DNA of 64,000 nt from Branchipolynoe longqiensis (GCA_030323885.1 CM059196.1:44226293-44290292); one strand, 5' to 3'; shown: positions 10,523 through 21,846, counted from the first letter of the stretch. A program made the numbers and translations. The notes: generated from the letters alone by a model not told the origin.

Positions 10523-10875
10523 AGCTGCATAGTCTGATGAAAACATCAAATTTTAAAAACCAAAGCAATTATCAAGATTTGATTCTAGATGTATACTTAC
10601 ATACTCGTGCACTTATAATCAAACATTTATCGCCACATAAAAGGGAATAATGTGTCAATTTAACTGAATCTGTTACTGCAGAAGCTTATGACATCAGTAG
10701 TTTGGCGTGCTTGACAAAGTTGATTTTGTATGTTGGCACTTCAAATATCTTAAAAGCTAGCAATTTAAAATAAAAGTTACTTCAAACTACTTAAGTAAGG
10801 TGGATTATAATAATCAACCTAATATATATATCTAAGAAAATGACAGAAAGTCAAAAACCATCGGACTATGCATCT
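10523..10875 (-). mobile_element. MITE F5, full length
   Basis: 353 bp bounded by AGCTGCATAGTCTGATGAAA and CCATCGGACTATGCATCT with TTAA on both sides (10519-10522, 10876-10879). One of the clearest F copies. TTAA duplication is typical of the piggyBac and Kolobok superfamilies. Confidence 0.85.
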
Positions 10876-10879
10876 TTAA

Positions 10880-11226
10880 GGAGAAGAACTTTCCAATCGC
10901 AGAGATTTTATCTTCATCGTTCCACTGCTCCTTACCAGACTAAGTAGCGACAAGTATATATTATTAATTCATTTGGTTTGACCCTGCAAGTGTAGCTGCC
11001 ATCCATTCAAAGACCTTTGTTCTCGTGCAGCGAGTCACGTGACCTGATGCAACTATGGTTATATAATGGGTGTTCTGGCTAACTAGCCACATTTAGATGT
11101 ACTGTGACTGATAACCCACTGGATTATTTATGGTGGTCGGGGATTTAGCTGTTTAGCAAATGGACCTAGTCAGCCTGGCCAATTGCTGTAGCGCTGGTTT
11201 CATTAGGAATTAGGTGAGTTGAAGGT
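10880..11226. other. spacer, no gene recognised
   Basis: Unique-looking sequence without recognised exons or repeats. Confidence 0.35.
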
Positions 11227-11552
11227 TGGTTGGTTGTTGGAGTTTTGTGCCCTGGCAACATCTAAGGTAATTTCAGGACAGGTACCGACTTGTGACAGTG
11301 CGCACTCATGATGTCGACTTCATAGTGCTGGGACATTGGGCAGCCAACACCATGACCCGATATCCCACTCATCCGGATTATCCTGACACTGAGCTAACCA
11401 GTCCTTTCCCTATCCTATTAATGCTGAGAGCCAGGCTAGGGAGCGAAAAGTATCAATTTTATTATAAGTCATTGGTTTGACTCAACTGGGAACCAAACTC
11501 CCAATTTCCCGCACGCGAGGCCTGCGCTCTACTGATTTGGCCATCGCGCTCA
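11227..11552 (-). mobile_element. SINE S29, full length
   Basis: Reverse-strand family S from the tail (GTTTTGTGCCCTGGCAACAT) to the head (TGATTTGGCCATCGCGCTC). The central AACCAGTCCTTTCCCTATCC is present. Confidence 0.88.
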
Positions 11553-11833
11553 GTGATTCAAATAGAAGACCCACCCCTGTTAATACGTCGCCGTGAATAT
11601 GGCCTATGCTGCCCGCACAATGCGTCAAGAAACCAACCAATCAATCAATCAATCATTCATTCAATCAATTTATACATTTATCCCTCACTCGACTGTGCTC
11701 GCTCAGTAATGACTGAGGCAAGAGACCCTGCACTCCTACACACCTACAGATATAGTTTAATATCCCTGTTGATCGTTAGTTAATGGGAAAATGCTTTCAG
11801 AACAGATTTAATATCCTCAGTAATTGTGATTAA

Positions 11834-12465
11834 AGTTGCATAATTCAATGTTTTTAAGTTTCTGTTATATTTTTCATTTGGCTATATCAAGTTGATCATT
11901 ATTAGATAAAGGAGTCAGTCACCCTGTGCTCGCAGTACACGGGTGAATACCAGCCCTATATAAAAGCGGTCGGAAATACGGGGAAATGAAATGAGAGCCT
12001 AATTTCACAATCTAAGAAGCAACACTTATTCTTTATATATATATTCATATTTCCCCGCTACCTTTGAGTTGAAAAATATATTAAAACATATAGTTTAATA
12101 GAATTTATAGGTGAAATCGGTGGCGTTCCAATGCCACCATCTTGTCTTTTTGCATTCTCTCCCATTTCACCAACTCTGTGACGATATAAGTACCCATTTG
12201 ATATTGGAGGTAGGCATTCTACTTCCTGTTCCATACTAAAGCTATTTTCGCCCGTATTTACACAACGTTGTCGTTCACCCGTGTACTACAAGTACAGGGT
12301 GAATCTTTTATCTAGATCATTATAATCTAGCTTAATCTAATTTGAACTATCTTTCATGTTCATGGGTTCACTTTGGATATTTTCAAAGTGAAAACATGCA
12401 CAATTAATTCTGATGACTGATTGACTAAGTTATCATATACAGGTTAGGAAAAAACTTGAAAATTA
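11834..12465 (+). mobile_element. MITE F6, split by element I
   Basis: Left end AGTTGCATAATTCAATG after TTAA; the right part (12315-12430) continues F order from GATCATTATAATCTAGCTTA. The 3' end is lost in an A-rich tract. Confidence 0.65.
11903..12314. mobile_element. TIR element I with 9-bp target duplication
   Basis: 412 bp. Ends TAGATAAAGGAGTCAGTCAC and GATTC-containing TTTTATCTA are inverted, and the subterminal CACCCTGT...AGTACACGGGTGAAT is repeated in inverse at 12268-12305. GATCATTAT occurs immediately outside both ends (11894-11902 and 12315-12323). Uninterrupted F copies have this site once. A 9-bp duplication is the size typical of Mutator-like elements. Noncoding. Confidence 0.8.
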
Positions 12466-12469
12466 AAAA

Positions 12470-12662
12470 AAAAAAACTAATATAGAAACTACTAACACCC
12501 AAAACCGCAACGGTTGGCCTGAGAAAGATCAGGTAAAGACTCCTGAGTGCGGGACCAGACCAATCCAGTATCATAGCTGTCCAGCGTTGAAAACAAGCAC
12601 CCTCACGGGAGCTTATACGTTATGGGCAGAATAAAAAACTTGTCACCAAAAAAAAAAAAAAA
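12470..12662 (+). other. possible A-tailed retroposon
   Basis: Sequence from ACACCCAAAACCGCAACGG to a run of A at about 12646-12663. The A tail suggests a retroposed sequence, but I recognise no family and see no target duplication. Confidence 0.25.
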
Positions 12663-12754
12663 AATGTGCACATCGAAATACTGGATATAGATATATATGC
12701 CATGTTTACCTATTTTCGCATGTGTCAGCATAACACAGGTGCACCAAATTGAAA

Positions 12755-12848
12755 TAAATATGCGTCAATATCTAAATTGGGTATGTAGGATCAAATATCG
12801 GTGAGTGTTTTGGTTTCGATGTTTCCATCAGATTGCCCAGCTTCAAGA
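12755..12848 (+). mobile_element. MITE F7, 3' fragment
   Basis: F landmarks TTGGGTATGTAGGATCAAAT and TTTCCATCAGATTGCCCAGCT. The 5' part is missing. Confidence 0.55.
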
Positions 12849-13489
12849 CAGTGGTCAGTACTAGAATCGATCTAGTCTTGATAGCCATGCCATCAGGAAA
12901 TGGCGGATTGATTTAATTCTCTAAATGCTGTGTAAATCCTTAGGCGTGTGAGCAAAACGCCCCCACATGCTGTCGGCTGGCATTGATCAGTTGGAGCTGC
13001 CATCGACTTATTATATATGTTCAATATAAGCAATGCTGAGTGCTTTGTGACAGTAAATTGATTTGAACACGCGCCATTTCCCCAACATGTTTTGAACTTG
13101 CGAACTAGAAAATTGCCCATTTCACATGCAGCTTGCAATAATACGCGTGTTGGCTGGCATTGTTCACAGACCTCTTGAACCAGACACTGCAAACCGGTTA
13201 GTTTAACCCATTTCATTCCGAAGCTGCTGCAGATGGCTCCAATCCGTGAATTCTGAATGTTATCCAGTAAAAACTGACCTAATTAAATATATGACACTTC
13301 TGTTAATGGAGGTTGTGATACGCTAATGGCAGAGTCATATATTTAAATGACTCACATATCCCCGAAATGGTGAACTGTGAATTTAGTATGCCCGATATTA
13401 TTGATACTACACATGCAATATAAATATATGTATGGAGCATCAGCTCTGGCTGTGGATAAACCCTGTATCTTTATTTAGAAGTGAAATTG
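12849..13489. other. spacer, no gene recognised
   Basis: Two imperfect copies of TGTYGGCTGGCATTGWTCA (around 12970 and 13150) in the same orientation. No exon recognised. Confidence 0.35.
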
Positions 13490-13712
13490 AGGTTGAACTT
13501 ACCACTGGGAAATCAGGCCGATGGAACCATGACCCGATATATCCCACTCAGTCACATTATCCGGACCCTATCCTATTAATGCCGAGCGTGAGGCTAGGAA
13601 GCGACAAGTACCAATTTTGTAAGTACGGGTTTTGGCTCGACTGGGATTCGAACTCCTGACCTTCCGCACGGGAAGCCTGCGCTCTACCGATTCGGCCACA
13701 GCGTCCGGTCTT
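13490..13712 (-). mobile_element. SINE S30, 3'-truncated
   Basis: Reverse-strand family S without the tail: CCACTGGGAAATCAGGCC through TTCGAACTCC to CGATTCGGCCACAGCGTCC. Confidence 0.85.
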
Positions 13713-14220
13713 TATAATGCTAAGAATACCCATGGTGTATACTTGGTCTAATGCTCCTTGAGCGATCAATCCCTACTTACTGGCTTGAGGCCCAAGAGGG
13801 GATAAGTGGAATTACATAAGCAACAAGGTATAGCTGAAAAGTCTGAATGTTCACTCTAACGGCTCACTCCTCATATACCAAAGTTGGTGCCCACCCAACC
13901 ACTAATCAGACCCCTGGCTATGCTAGGCTCGGGGCGAAGCACACTGTCGTAATACACTCTGCCACACACACATACAAACCGGAAGTGCTATTTTACTTAT
14001 TGTAGAATGGTTGTTAGCACATTTGATTGAAACGCAATATGGAAACAAATAGGGCAAGACCCCTGCTAAGTTTGATCATGAGGAACCATGTGTTCATGGG
14101 TTCAACGTGACTTTAATTTAAGGGAGCAGTAACATGACCAATGTGACTTCACTTATTTTCAATTATTATTATCAAATGTGACTGGTCATATTTGACATAG
14201 CTTGAAACACTCTATTCTCT
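13713..14220. other. spacer, no gene recognised
   Basis: 14090-14200 (AGTAACATGACCAATGTGAC, CAAATGTGACTGGTCATATT) resembles 29440-29510, so an unclassified dispersed repeat may be present. Nothing else seen. Confidence 0.35.
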
Positions 14221-14524
14221 GACCAGACGGGGATGACCGAATGAGTTAGGGCGTCCGTCTCGCGTGTTGGTAGGTCGTGGGTTCAAACCCTGGTCGAGTC
14301 AAACCAATGACTTAAAAATGTATACTTGTTGCTTCCGAGCCTGGCGCTCGGCATTATTAGGATATGGCAAGGACTGGTTGGCTCAGTGTCAGGACAATGG
14401 AGACTGAGTGGGATATCAGGTCATGGTGCTGGCGGCCTGGTTTCCCAGTGGGGCAGCACTATGAAGTCGCCATGAGTGCACACTGTCACAAGTCGGTACC
14501 TGTCCTGATATGACGTTAGATGTC
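14221..14524 (+). mobile_element. SINE S4, near full length
   Basis: Head GACCAGACGGGGATGACCG with TGGGTTCAAACCCTGG B box, and body through GATATGACGTTAGATGTC. The A-rich tail is missing. Confidence 0.88.
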
Positions 14525-15107
14525 TGATAATCTGCTCTAAGTGGTAGTCATAACTTGATCTCAAAAGTTCCTCATCTAGATTCTGTCGCGTGTAACTGAG
14601 AGTAATTAATTTCAAAATCTCAGACATGAGGAGTGGGGACGGGTGGTGGGTGGTGGGCTATATGCCATGGCTTAAACACTGTTTGTGGGGGGGGGGGGGG
14701 TGTTGTATTTGTAGACGTGTCCGTAGTGGGAGTGTGGGTGATTGGTGGGTCACGATGCATGTCTGCTATCAGGGTAAAACAACTATTTATGTGTCGATCC
14801 CGCACGAAACAGGCAGCAAATGGGGAGGGGGTGAAAGGAGGGGTGTGGCGGGACGAAAACAAGTCTTGTTTTATGAACGTTGCAAGTGTGCCACAGAGAG
14901 TTGGGAGTTGAGGCGGGGTTCAGGGAGAGTTCGTGACTGTGCCATCATGCGCCGTTGTCATGGTGACGGGGTATATAGCCGGCATAATGTGTGACGTCAC
15001 CTGGAACATGTGTGACCCAGCTCAAAACAGACTATAGCCTATGGTTACATGTGTGCTCGGTGAGTGGGCGACAAGTGTCAATCTGGGGATGGTTAGTGTG
15101 TTTATGA
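14525..15107. other. GT-rich spacer, no gene recognised
   Basis: Contains a G run near 14690 and GTGACGTCAC (CRE-like) at 14991-15000. Open frames here lack recognisable protein features. Confidence 0.35.
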
Positions 15108-15119
15108 GTGTGTGTTTAT

Positions 15120-15160
<41 letters not shown>

Positions 15161-15181
15161 AAAGATAGAGAGATAGAGAGA
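15108..15181. repeat. (GT)n then (GATA/GAGA)n microsatellite
   Basis: About 20 GT units followed by AGATAGAGAGATAGAGAG. Confidence 0.95.
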
Positions 15182-15234
15182 CTGGTGGTGGTTGTTGGCG
15201 GGGGCAGGAGGGGGATATATCCATAATAACCCTA

Positions 15235-15509
15235 TGCCTGGTACACACCTACCGTATAGGATTCGCACACTAAAACTCGCGACTCGAACCGACCCGCTTA
15301 AAACTGAAAACGGGCCGATTCATTTTTCGAATCACGAATCGCAATCGTAATCGGCCGGTTTTAGCCCTAAAACTGAGGTTTTATGCGCGAATCGCAATCG
15401 CTAGGTGTGCGCGAGGAGCGCACACCTAGCGATTTTTGTGTGCGAAACGGGCAGTTTTAGATCGTATACGGTAGGTGGGTGCGCACAAACAGTAGGTGTG
15501 TACCAGGCA
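15235..15509. mobile_element. TIR element B1 (family B)
   Basis: 275 bp bounded by TGCCTGGTACACACCTACCG and GGTGTGTACCAGGCA. Flanks are CTA and TTA, one mismatch from a TWA duplication. The interior alternates AATCGCAATCG, CGCGACTCG and AAAACTGAAAACGGGC words. Confidence 0.75.
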
Positions 15510-15513
15510 TTAG

Positions 15514-16370
15514 TGTAACTGTTTTGACAGTAAGAGCGCTCTCGTTTCCTGTGCAATGGTCGTGGCTTCGAACCCACACCGAGTTAAAACCAACAACTTA
15601 CAAATGTGATACTTGTCACTATATCAGAGCCTGGGGCCATATGCAGGAAGCGGTGTTATCGAGCCAAAACTCGTTTAGAAGGGATTTCTGGTTTAGCGCC
15701 GAAAAGTCGGTATGCACGAGTCAGTGATAGGCTTAACACCGCACGTTTAAGGTCCGCGACACTAACCCCGTTTCATATGACGTTTACGGGCGGTGTTAGC
15801 GTAAGGATAGGGCCAAATCTATTAAATCCTATCATATTTAACAGAATTAGATACGCAATAAGTGAAATTTGATTAAATTAACCCTAAATCTGAAGCAATA
15901 TTAACGGTGCCGTCGTAACGGCGGAGATATTAATACTTATATTTTCGAATCGACGAACGTAAAGTAAACAAATCGCCGTAGCGCCGCATCGACGTCGCTG
16001 TCCATACTGGCAGTGGCGGCGGTTTGTTTACTGTAGGTTCGTCGATTCGAAAATATAACCGTTAATATCGCCGCCGTTACAGCCGCAGCGTTAATATTGC
16101 TTCGAATTTAGGGTTAATTTCATCAAATTTCACTTATTGCGTATCTAATTCTGTTAAATATGATAGCATTTAATATATTTAAGCCTAATATATGGGTAGA
16201 GACCAGAGGGATTTCCCAAATCTATAAATAATTTAACGTTTAGCTAACACCGACCGTTTAGGCGCTCCTGCATACCAAGGACTGCTTGTTTTGCTCACTA
16301 TCACTATCGCTGTTGTATCACGGTAATGTGTTGCCGTCGGTGTGTACTGTCACAAGTTGGCACAGCAACC
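15514..16370 (+). mobile_element. SINE S5, diverged, split by element J
   Basis: 15514-15634 carries GGCTTCGAACCCACACCGAG (B box) and GTGATACTTGTCACTAT. After element J the SINE resumes near 16276 with GGACTGCTTG and TACTGTCACAAGTTGGCAC. About 25 SINE bases are missing at the junction. Confidence 0.6.
15635..16275. mobile_element. foldback element J with ~155-bp inverted arms
   Basis: Outer ends GGCCATATGCAGGA and TCCTGCATACC are inverted. An inner left arm (about 15823-15979) pairs with 16013-16172 around a loop of about 33 bp. Markers are AGATACGCAATAAGTGAAAT against its complement at 16130-16150, and TTTTCGAATCGACGAACGTA against TTCGTCGATTCGAAAA. It would fold into one long hairpin. Noncoding. 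Confidence 0.8.
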
Positions 16371-16553
16371 TAATAAGTACATTAATTCATCATTTCATAA
16401 AATGACACTTCCAGTCCTCGTGTCAATTTTTCATGTTAAGAACAAAGCTGGCTTTGGCTAGTATTGTACCGTTACCTACAGGTAGGTAGCCCTGTCGGGG
16501 ATTTTTCACCTCCCCCCCCCCCCCCCCCCCCCATGTCCTTGTTGTGACGCAAA

Positions 16554-16642
16554 CAACTCACTCACTCACTCACTCACTCACTCACTCACTCACTCACTCA
16601 CTCACTCACTCACTCACTCACTCACTCACTCACTCACTCACT
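16554..16642. repeat. (ACTC)n microsatellite
   Basis: About 22 perfect ACTC units. A run of about 20 C precedes it near 16513-16532. Confidence 0.97.
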
Positions 16643-16737
16643 GCAATATGTGTCAAATCGAATCGAATGGGATATGGCCACTGGGTTGAGCACTTCTTGC
16701 CATGCGGCAGGTCCAGGGATCACACCAGAGCCTTCCG

Positions 16738-17166
16738 ATTCGCGACTTAAAACTCAGTTTTAGGTCTTGTACGGGAGGTGTGTACCGGGTTTCATAAGAT
16801 TCGAAAAATGAATCGGGCAGTTTTATGCTAGGTACACAACTACCGTTTTTCCGCACCCACCTACCGTATATGATCTAAAACTGCCCAAAAATCGTGAGGT
16901 GTGCACTCCCCTAGCACACCTACCGATTGCGATTCGCGACTTTTTAGGGCTAAAACCACTTCCATACGATTGCGATTCGCGATTCGAAAAATGAATCGGC
17001 CCGTTTTCAGTTTTAAGCGGGTCGGGTCGGGTCGCGATTTTTAGTGCGCGAATCGTATATGGTAGGTGTGTACCTAGCATTAGTCGTGAAACGGGACGGG
17101 TCGGGTAGCGTCAAGGCAGTCAGTTTTAGTGCGTGAATCGTATACGGGAGGTGTGTCCCAGGCTTC
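16738..17166. mobile_element. older family B fragments flanking B2
   Basis: 16738-16795 (TACGGGAGGTGTGTACCGGG) and 17110-17166 (AATCGTATACGGGAGGTGTG) are B right-end sequences. 16796-16822 carries TTCGAAAAATGAATCGGGC. B2 lies between them, so B elements landed in or next to older B copies. Confidence 0.5.
16826..17079. mobile_element. TIR element B2 (family B)
   Basis: 254 bp bounded by TGCTAGGTACACAACTACCG and GGTGTGTACCTAGCA with identical TTA on each side (16823-16825 and 17080-17082). The interior shares ATTGCGATTCGCGA and GAAAAATGAATCGGCCCG with B4. Confidence 0.82.
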
Positions 17167-17405
17167 AGACCAAAGACTTACAGTATTGATACTTGTCGCT
17201 GCCTTTGCCGAGTGCTCGGGATTACTAGTATAGGACATGGACTGGTTAGCTCTATGACCTGATAATGTCACTTGCGTGGAATATATTTACCAAGGATGGC
17301 TGCGAGGTATCCTATTAGGGCAACACTATAAAGTCGCCATGAGTGCGCACTGTCACAAGTCTGTGTGCCGTCCTTATATGACCTTAGATGTTGCTAAGGC
17401 GTAAA
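17167..17405 (+). mobile_element. SINE S6, 5'-truncated
   Basis: Body from GTATTGATACTTGTCGCTGC to ACCTTAGATGTTGCTAAGGC. The tRNA-like head is missing. Confidence 0.8.
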
Positions 17406-17496
17406 ACCCCCATTAACGCCGAGCCTGTATTACAGATTTACACCACTGAGCAGGGTGTAAAACATGGCTGTGGAGGTGGAAGGCTATTAATAGCAC

Positions 17497-17557
17497 ACTA
17501 TACTACACTACACTACACTACACTACACTACACTACACTACACTACACTACACTACA
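17497..17557. repeat. (ACTAC)n microsatellite
   Basis: About 12 pentanucleotide units. Confidence 0.95.
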
Positions 17558-18768
17558 GTAAGAGATCCAGGGTGCCGCCTGCTTACTTTAGTCTAGAGAG
17601 TTCATTTAGAATAATAACAAATTCACATCAACAAAACCCTAACTTTATAGGCTGCTTTTAAAAAAAAAAAAGTGTATTTGAGCTTCGTCGGTATTTTGAT
17701 ATGTGACCACCTTTAGCTGTTGGCAAATGCAGGGTTATTATAACCTACTAAATCAGTAGTGTAGTAATTGTATTACTATGTATTATTAGTTGAGCCTTGT
17801 GAGTACAGGATGGGTGCCTGGCTGCCTGAGTGGGAATACGAGGTGATGTTAGACGTCTTAATACAATCTTGCCACACCAAATCAGTGGTAAATAAGTAAT
17901 AGGTGTAGCAAAATGTGCCACTTGTCGGATAACGCGACTGAGTGTGATATTGTCTCATGGTATTGGCGCATGGTAATGCTGTGTTCAACCTTATAAATCG
18001 CAATAATAAGTAGATACCAGACTTCCGGTGTTTGCTAGGACGGACAACCCTGCTGACTCAAAATCTGTGAAAATAGGATTAGTGAGAATTGTCGATCTGT
18101 TCTGAACGTATTGTTCCCCTAACCACTGGCAATGACCATGACCATGACCATGACAAATCACTTTGCGCGTTATATAATTGGCAGCATGCGTTGAGACCTG
18201 ATTGAACCTGGCTGCCAGAGCTAATTGACTTGACCTAATTCCCATTGAAAGCAACGTTAAAGTGATGTACTGCGTGGACTAAGCTTAAGCCTCTGAGGCA
18301 GGTAGTTAATATGACCTTTAGGCGAACAGAATCACCAGTCACTTCCGGTAATTAGCCGCACGCTGCGATCACGTGACTGGTCATTATGAGACGGCTAATG
18401 TGGTACAGACTGCCCTCACTGAATACTTGACTTTGGGGGTGGTTTCTAACCTTATGACGGTTACTGGTTGCAGAACTGCAACATTAATAGAGAGGCTCCG
18501 ATAAATCGGCCCAATCTTTGGTTGAAGACTTAACTTCAGTAGGGAGTGTTGTAGAAGCTGGGGACATCTTTACAACGTTGTAACGGCGAAGCGTTGAGTT
18601 GGCCCCGAATCTCTTCGGTCTGGCGGTAGTTGAGCTGTAGTTGGCACTTGTATCCAGTCGACAGCAGCAAGGGTTTCGAGGAAGCACAGGTAAAGATGGG
18701 TGCAGCGGTGGTTCCAGCAACGAGAACAAAGCGAGAGAAAACGTAAAGGTACTACTGTGGTGTTCTCT
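17558..18768. other. spacer, no gene recognised
   Basis: Contains a short CATGAC tandem near 18134. A reverse open frame at 18484-18729 has no recognisable domain. 17930-17980 weakly resembles the SINE S body. Confidence 0.35.
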
Positions 18769-19071
18769 GTGGCGGAGTGGTTAGAGGGTCTGACTTTTTT
18801 CTAGGTCAGACTCCTAATCTGAAGGTCGGTGGTTCGATTCCCCATGCCCCCACCTCTGCCAATTTGGATTTCCACCGCTGTGGATAACTTACAGCGTCAT
18901 CAAAGGCCAGTTGCTCTTATACCATGTCTATGTGGTGTGGGAGGTTAAAAATTCCTTGGGTCGGTACAAGTGTAGACTCGGGCTTTCTATCGACAAACTG
19001 TCTAATGGTGAAAACACGTCTATTCAGGCTTGTCCATAATAGGCAGTATAAATCTTCAAGAAAAAAAAAAA
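18769..19071 (+). mobile_element. second SINE family (T1), A-tailed
   Basis: tRNA-like head GTGGCGGAGTGGTTAGAGGG with B-box-like GGTGGTTCGATTCCCC. The body contains TTTCCACCGCTGTGGATAAC and TAGGCAGTATAAATCTTC, ending in an A11 tail. A second copy, 5'-truncated and on the other strand, is at 43011-43237. Confidence 0.8.
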
Positions 19072-19402
19072 CTACGGGCCACCCAAGCACACAACTGCCA
19101 TGGTCAGGGGGAGGAGTATGCCTGGGAGAGTAGAGGAAAGAGAAATGAGGAGAGTTGAGTCAAAGGACTGTGTCTATCTGCTCTATGGCGACCAACCAGC
19201 GAGCCATAGACACGGACAGAGTAAGAGTAGAAAGTGAAATGCCGGCGGCCACCCCCCCCCCCCTTCCCCTCCTGGAACTCTTTTTCAGACACATATCAAG
19301 GAGTAGCAAGGCTGGCGGGGAGGAGATAGAGAGAGGTGTGGGCAGAGTGCGGTCCGGACAGCAAGTGCCTCACTGAATACATAACTGTTATGTATATATA
19401 TA

Positions 19403-19603
19403 CAGTAAGACGTCTCTAACCGACCACCTCCACAGATCGACCACTCCCCTATATCGATCGCTTTATTTGGGTCCCAAATGATCGCCCATACAATACCATT
19501 GTAACGATTAAAAAAACTCCCTAAACCGACCACCTCCCTAAATGGACCATTTAAAGTTGGTCCCATGCTCAGTCGATTTAGATTAATTCGAGAGGTTTTA
19601 CTG
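19403..19603. mobile_element. pogo/Tigger-like MITE H
   Basis: 201 bp bounded by CAGTAAGACGTCTCTAA and GAGAGGTTTTACTG, flanked by TA. Internal ACCGACCACCTCC words and the CAGTAAAACCTC type of end are characteristic of pogo/Tigger-class Tc1/mariner elements. Noncoding. Confidence 0.75.
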
Positions 19604-19636
19604 TATATATACTAATCTTAGTTTACGATGGTTATT

Positions 19637-20655
19637 GTTGGGGGTTGTCTCTTAGCAACATGTATGGTCGTTTCAAAACGGGTACCAACTTATGCACTCA
19701 TGGTGACTTTATAGTGCTGCCCCATAGAGCTATTTCATATGTGGTCAGCATAGGTATCTAAGTCAGTGCACATGCTGCTTGGCTGCCAGACAACATAGTG
19801 TCACACTGCAAACTCAATGGCTATGAGCAATCTTCATAGAGAAAAGGTGAAATATCTCTAAAACCACACCACTTCGAAACAAACTGCTTGGAATACATAT
19901 AGAAAACATATTCAACGAATAGATTATATTAAATTTACATGATTACGGTTCTGCATTTCTGTTGACTTTGAATAAAATTGACATTTTGAACTGCTCGTAT
20001 CGGCAAACTCAATGGCTATGAGCAATCTTCAAAACCACACCACCTAGAAACAAACTGCTTGGAACACATATAGAAAACATATTTAACAAACAGATTATAT
20101 TAAATTTATAAGGTTTGGGTTCTGCATTTCTATTAATTTTTTAATAAAATTGACGTTTTGAACTGCGCATATCGGCAAACTCAATGCACTGTCAATGGCC
20201 GTTAGCAATCTTCATACAGAAAAAGTCAAATATCTCTAAAACCACCCCACCTAGAAACAAACTGTTTGGAACACAGAAAACATGTTTAACAAACAGATTA
20301 TATTAAATTTTGAAGGTTAGGCTTCTGCATTTTAAAAATTAATTTTGAATAAAATTGACATTTTGCACTGCGCGTATCAGCAAACTCAATAGCAGTGTGC
20401 AATCTGTGCACGCGTACACAATGTTTATAAACATTGAAAGGGGTCTATAAGGAGACGACCTCTAGCATCATTACCTGATATTCCACTCAGTCATAAAATC
20501 TGGATACTGAGTAAGCCATTTCTTGCTTTTTCCCAGTAATGCTGACCGGCAGGCTAGGTAGTAACAACTGTCAATTTTGTACGTCATTGGTTTGACTCGA
20601 CTGGGATTCGAACCCACCCCATACCAATTTGGCTATGCTCTCCGCTCTGCGTTGA
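19637..20655 (-). mobile_element. SINE S7, split by element N1
   Basis: The tail side is 19637-19730 (TTAGCAACATGTATGGTCG ... CTTTATAGTGCTGCCCC). The head side is 20462-20655 (TTGACTCGACTGGGATTCGA). N1 separates them with loss of a few SINE bases. Confidence 0.75.
19731..20461. mobile_element. element N1 with ~190-bp internal tandem repeats
   Basis: The terminus starts TATTTCATATGTGGTCAGCA, then come repeats beginning GCAAACTCAATGGCTATGAG at 19809, 20003, 20175 and 20380 (spacing 194, 172 and 205). Each unit contains AATATCTCTAAAACCAC and a TTTAATAAAATTGAC-like segment. The same structure, inverted, is N2. Superfamily unknown. Confidence 0.7.
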
Positions 20656-20849
20656 ATATTCAAACGCAGACATCATCAACACAGTCGGTCGCCCAGACCA
20701 TGACACCGAGGACTAGCAGGCCCCACCTCATCGCCATAGCTGACTTGACATCACTACCAACTAACCACTAATTTTCACTAACAACTAACAGGTAACCCCA
20801 CCCACTGCCTAACTAATCCCATCCTCACTTCACTTCTTCCTCTGGCCTT

Positions 20850-21145
20850 GGCCGGACATACTGCGCATACCGGTGAATCTGGAGGGACTGAAGTTTGGAT
20901 CCTGGTTCAGTCAAACCAATGACTTATAAAATAGGTATCTGTTGCTGCTCAGCGCTTGGCATTATGAGATCAAGACAGGGACTGGGTGCACAGTGCCAGG
21001 ATAATGTGACTGTGTTGGACATCAGGTCATGGTGTCGGGGGCCTGATTTCCCAGTGGGGCAGCACTATAAAGTTGCCATGAGTGCACACTGTCACAAGTC
21101 GGTGCACGTCCTGGTATGGCCTATGGTCTTACTGGGGAGTAAAAC
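20850..21145 (+). mobile_element. SINE S8, head diverged
   Basis: Body from GTCAAACCAATGACTTATAA to GGCCTATGGTCTTACTGGGG. The head shows only a B-box-like TTTGGATCCTGG. Confidence 0.8.
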
Positions 21146-21520
21146 TACGCCAACCACCCAGCCTCCCCCGGCCCTCTCAGAAGACTGGTTGTTCTCCTTA
21201 GGCTGCCTTTTTCCTTCCCCCTCCCTCTGCCGCCTCCTCCCCCCCTCCCCCCCCAATTCCTCGGAAGCCAACTCCCGACCACATGGGACTGGTTTCAGCG
21301 GTGCCCATTCAGTGCTGCAGATTTGCAGCTCCAATGCGGCTGAAAACTCCCCCAAAACAAACAAACTATTCCCCTGCCCACCCTGTGGCGGCAGGGATGA
21401 ACCCTCTGACCTTTTTCTTTGGGGGGGGGGGGAGGGGCGGTGCAAGGAGATATGATATATGTCATTCAGGTTTTGTTAGGTGCTCCCAGTACCTAGTCTT
21501 AAATATATTCAATATACAGT
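21146..21520. other. pyrimidine-rich spacer, no gene recognised
   Basis: Contains C and G runs. The open frames on both strands here are low-complexity Pro/Ser-rich and lack any domain. Confidence 0.4.
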
Positions 21521-21525
21521 GTTAA

Positions 21526-21846
21526 AGTTTCATAGTCTGGTGGTTTTTTAAACTTGTTATATTTTAAGGATGAATATATTAGGTTGGTTATGTGTAAGTT
21601 AACTTACTTTACTTTCATGTGGAGTAACATTGGTTGTAATTATAAACAGACAAGATTAATTTTGGCATGCTTGTTAAAATGTCGATCCCATAAAAGGCTT
21701 CAGGAGCAACAGGTTCTATTAAATTAATTCGATGCAGCAAGAAGTGACTAATAAGTGCCCCCTGTATCCAAGTTGGATATGTAGAATCAAATCTAAATAA
21801 GTGTTTTGTTTTCGAAAATTTGAAGCTTTCATCGGACTATGTAACT
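21526..21846 (+). mobile_element. MITE F8, full length
   Basis: Bounded by AGTTTCATAGTCTGGTGG and CATCGGACTATGTAACT with TTAA on both sides (21522-21525, 21847-21850). Confidence 0.82.

Noticed and set aside
18484..18729. 81-codon reverse open frame near SINE T1
   Set aside because: No recognised domain. It lies next to a retroposon, so a repeat-derived frame is more likely.
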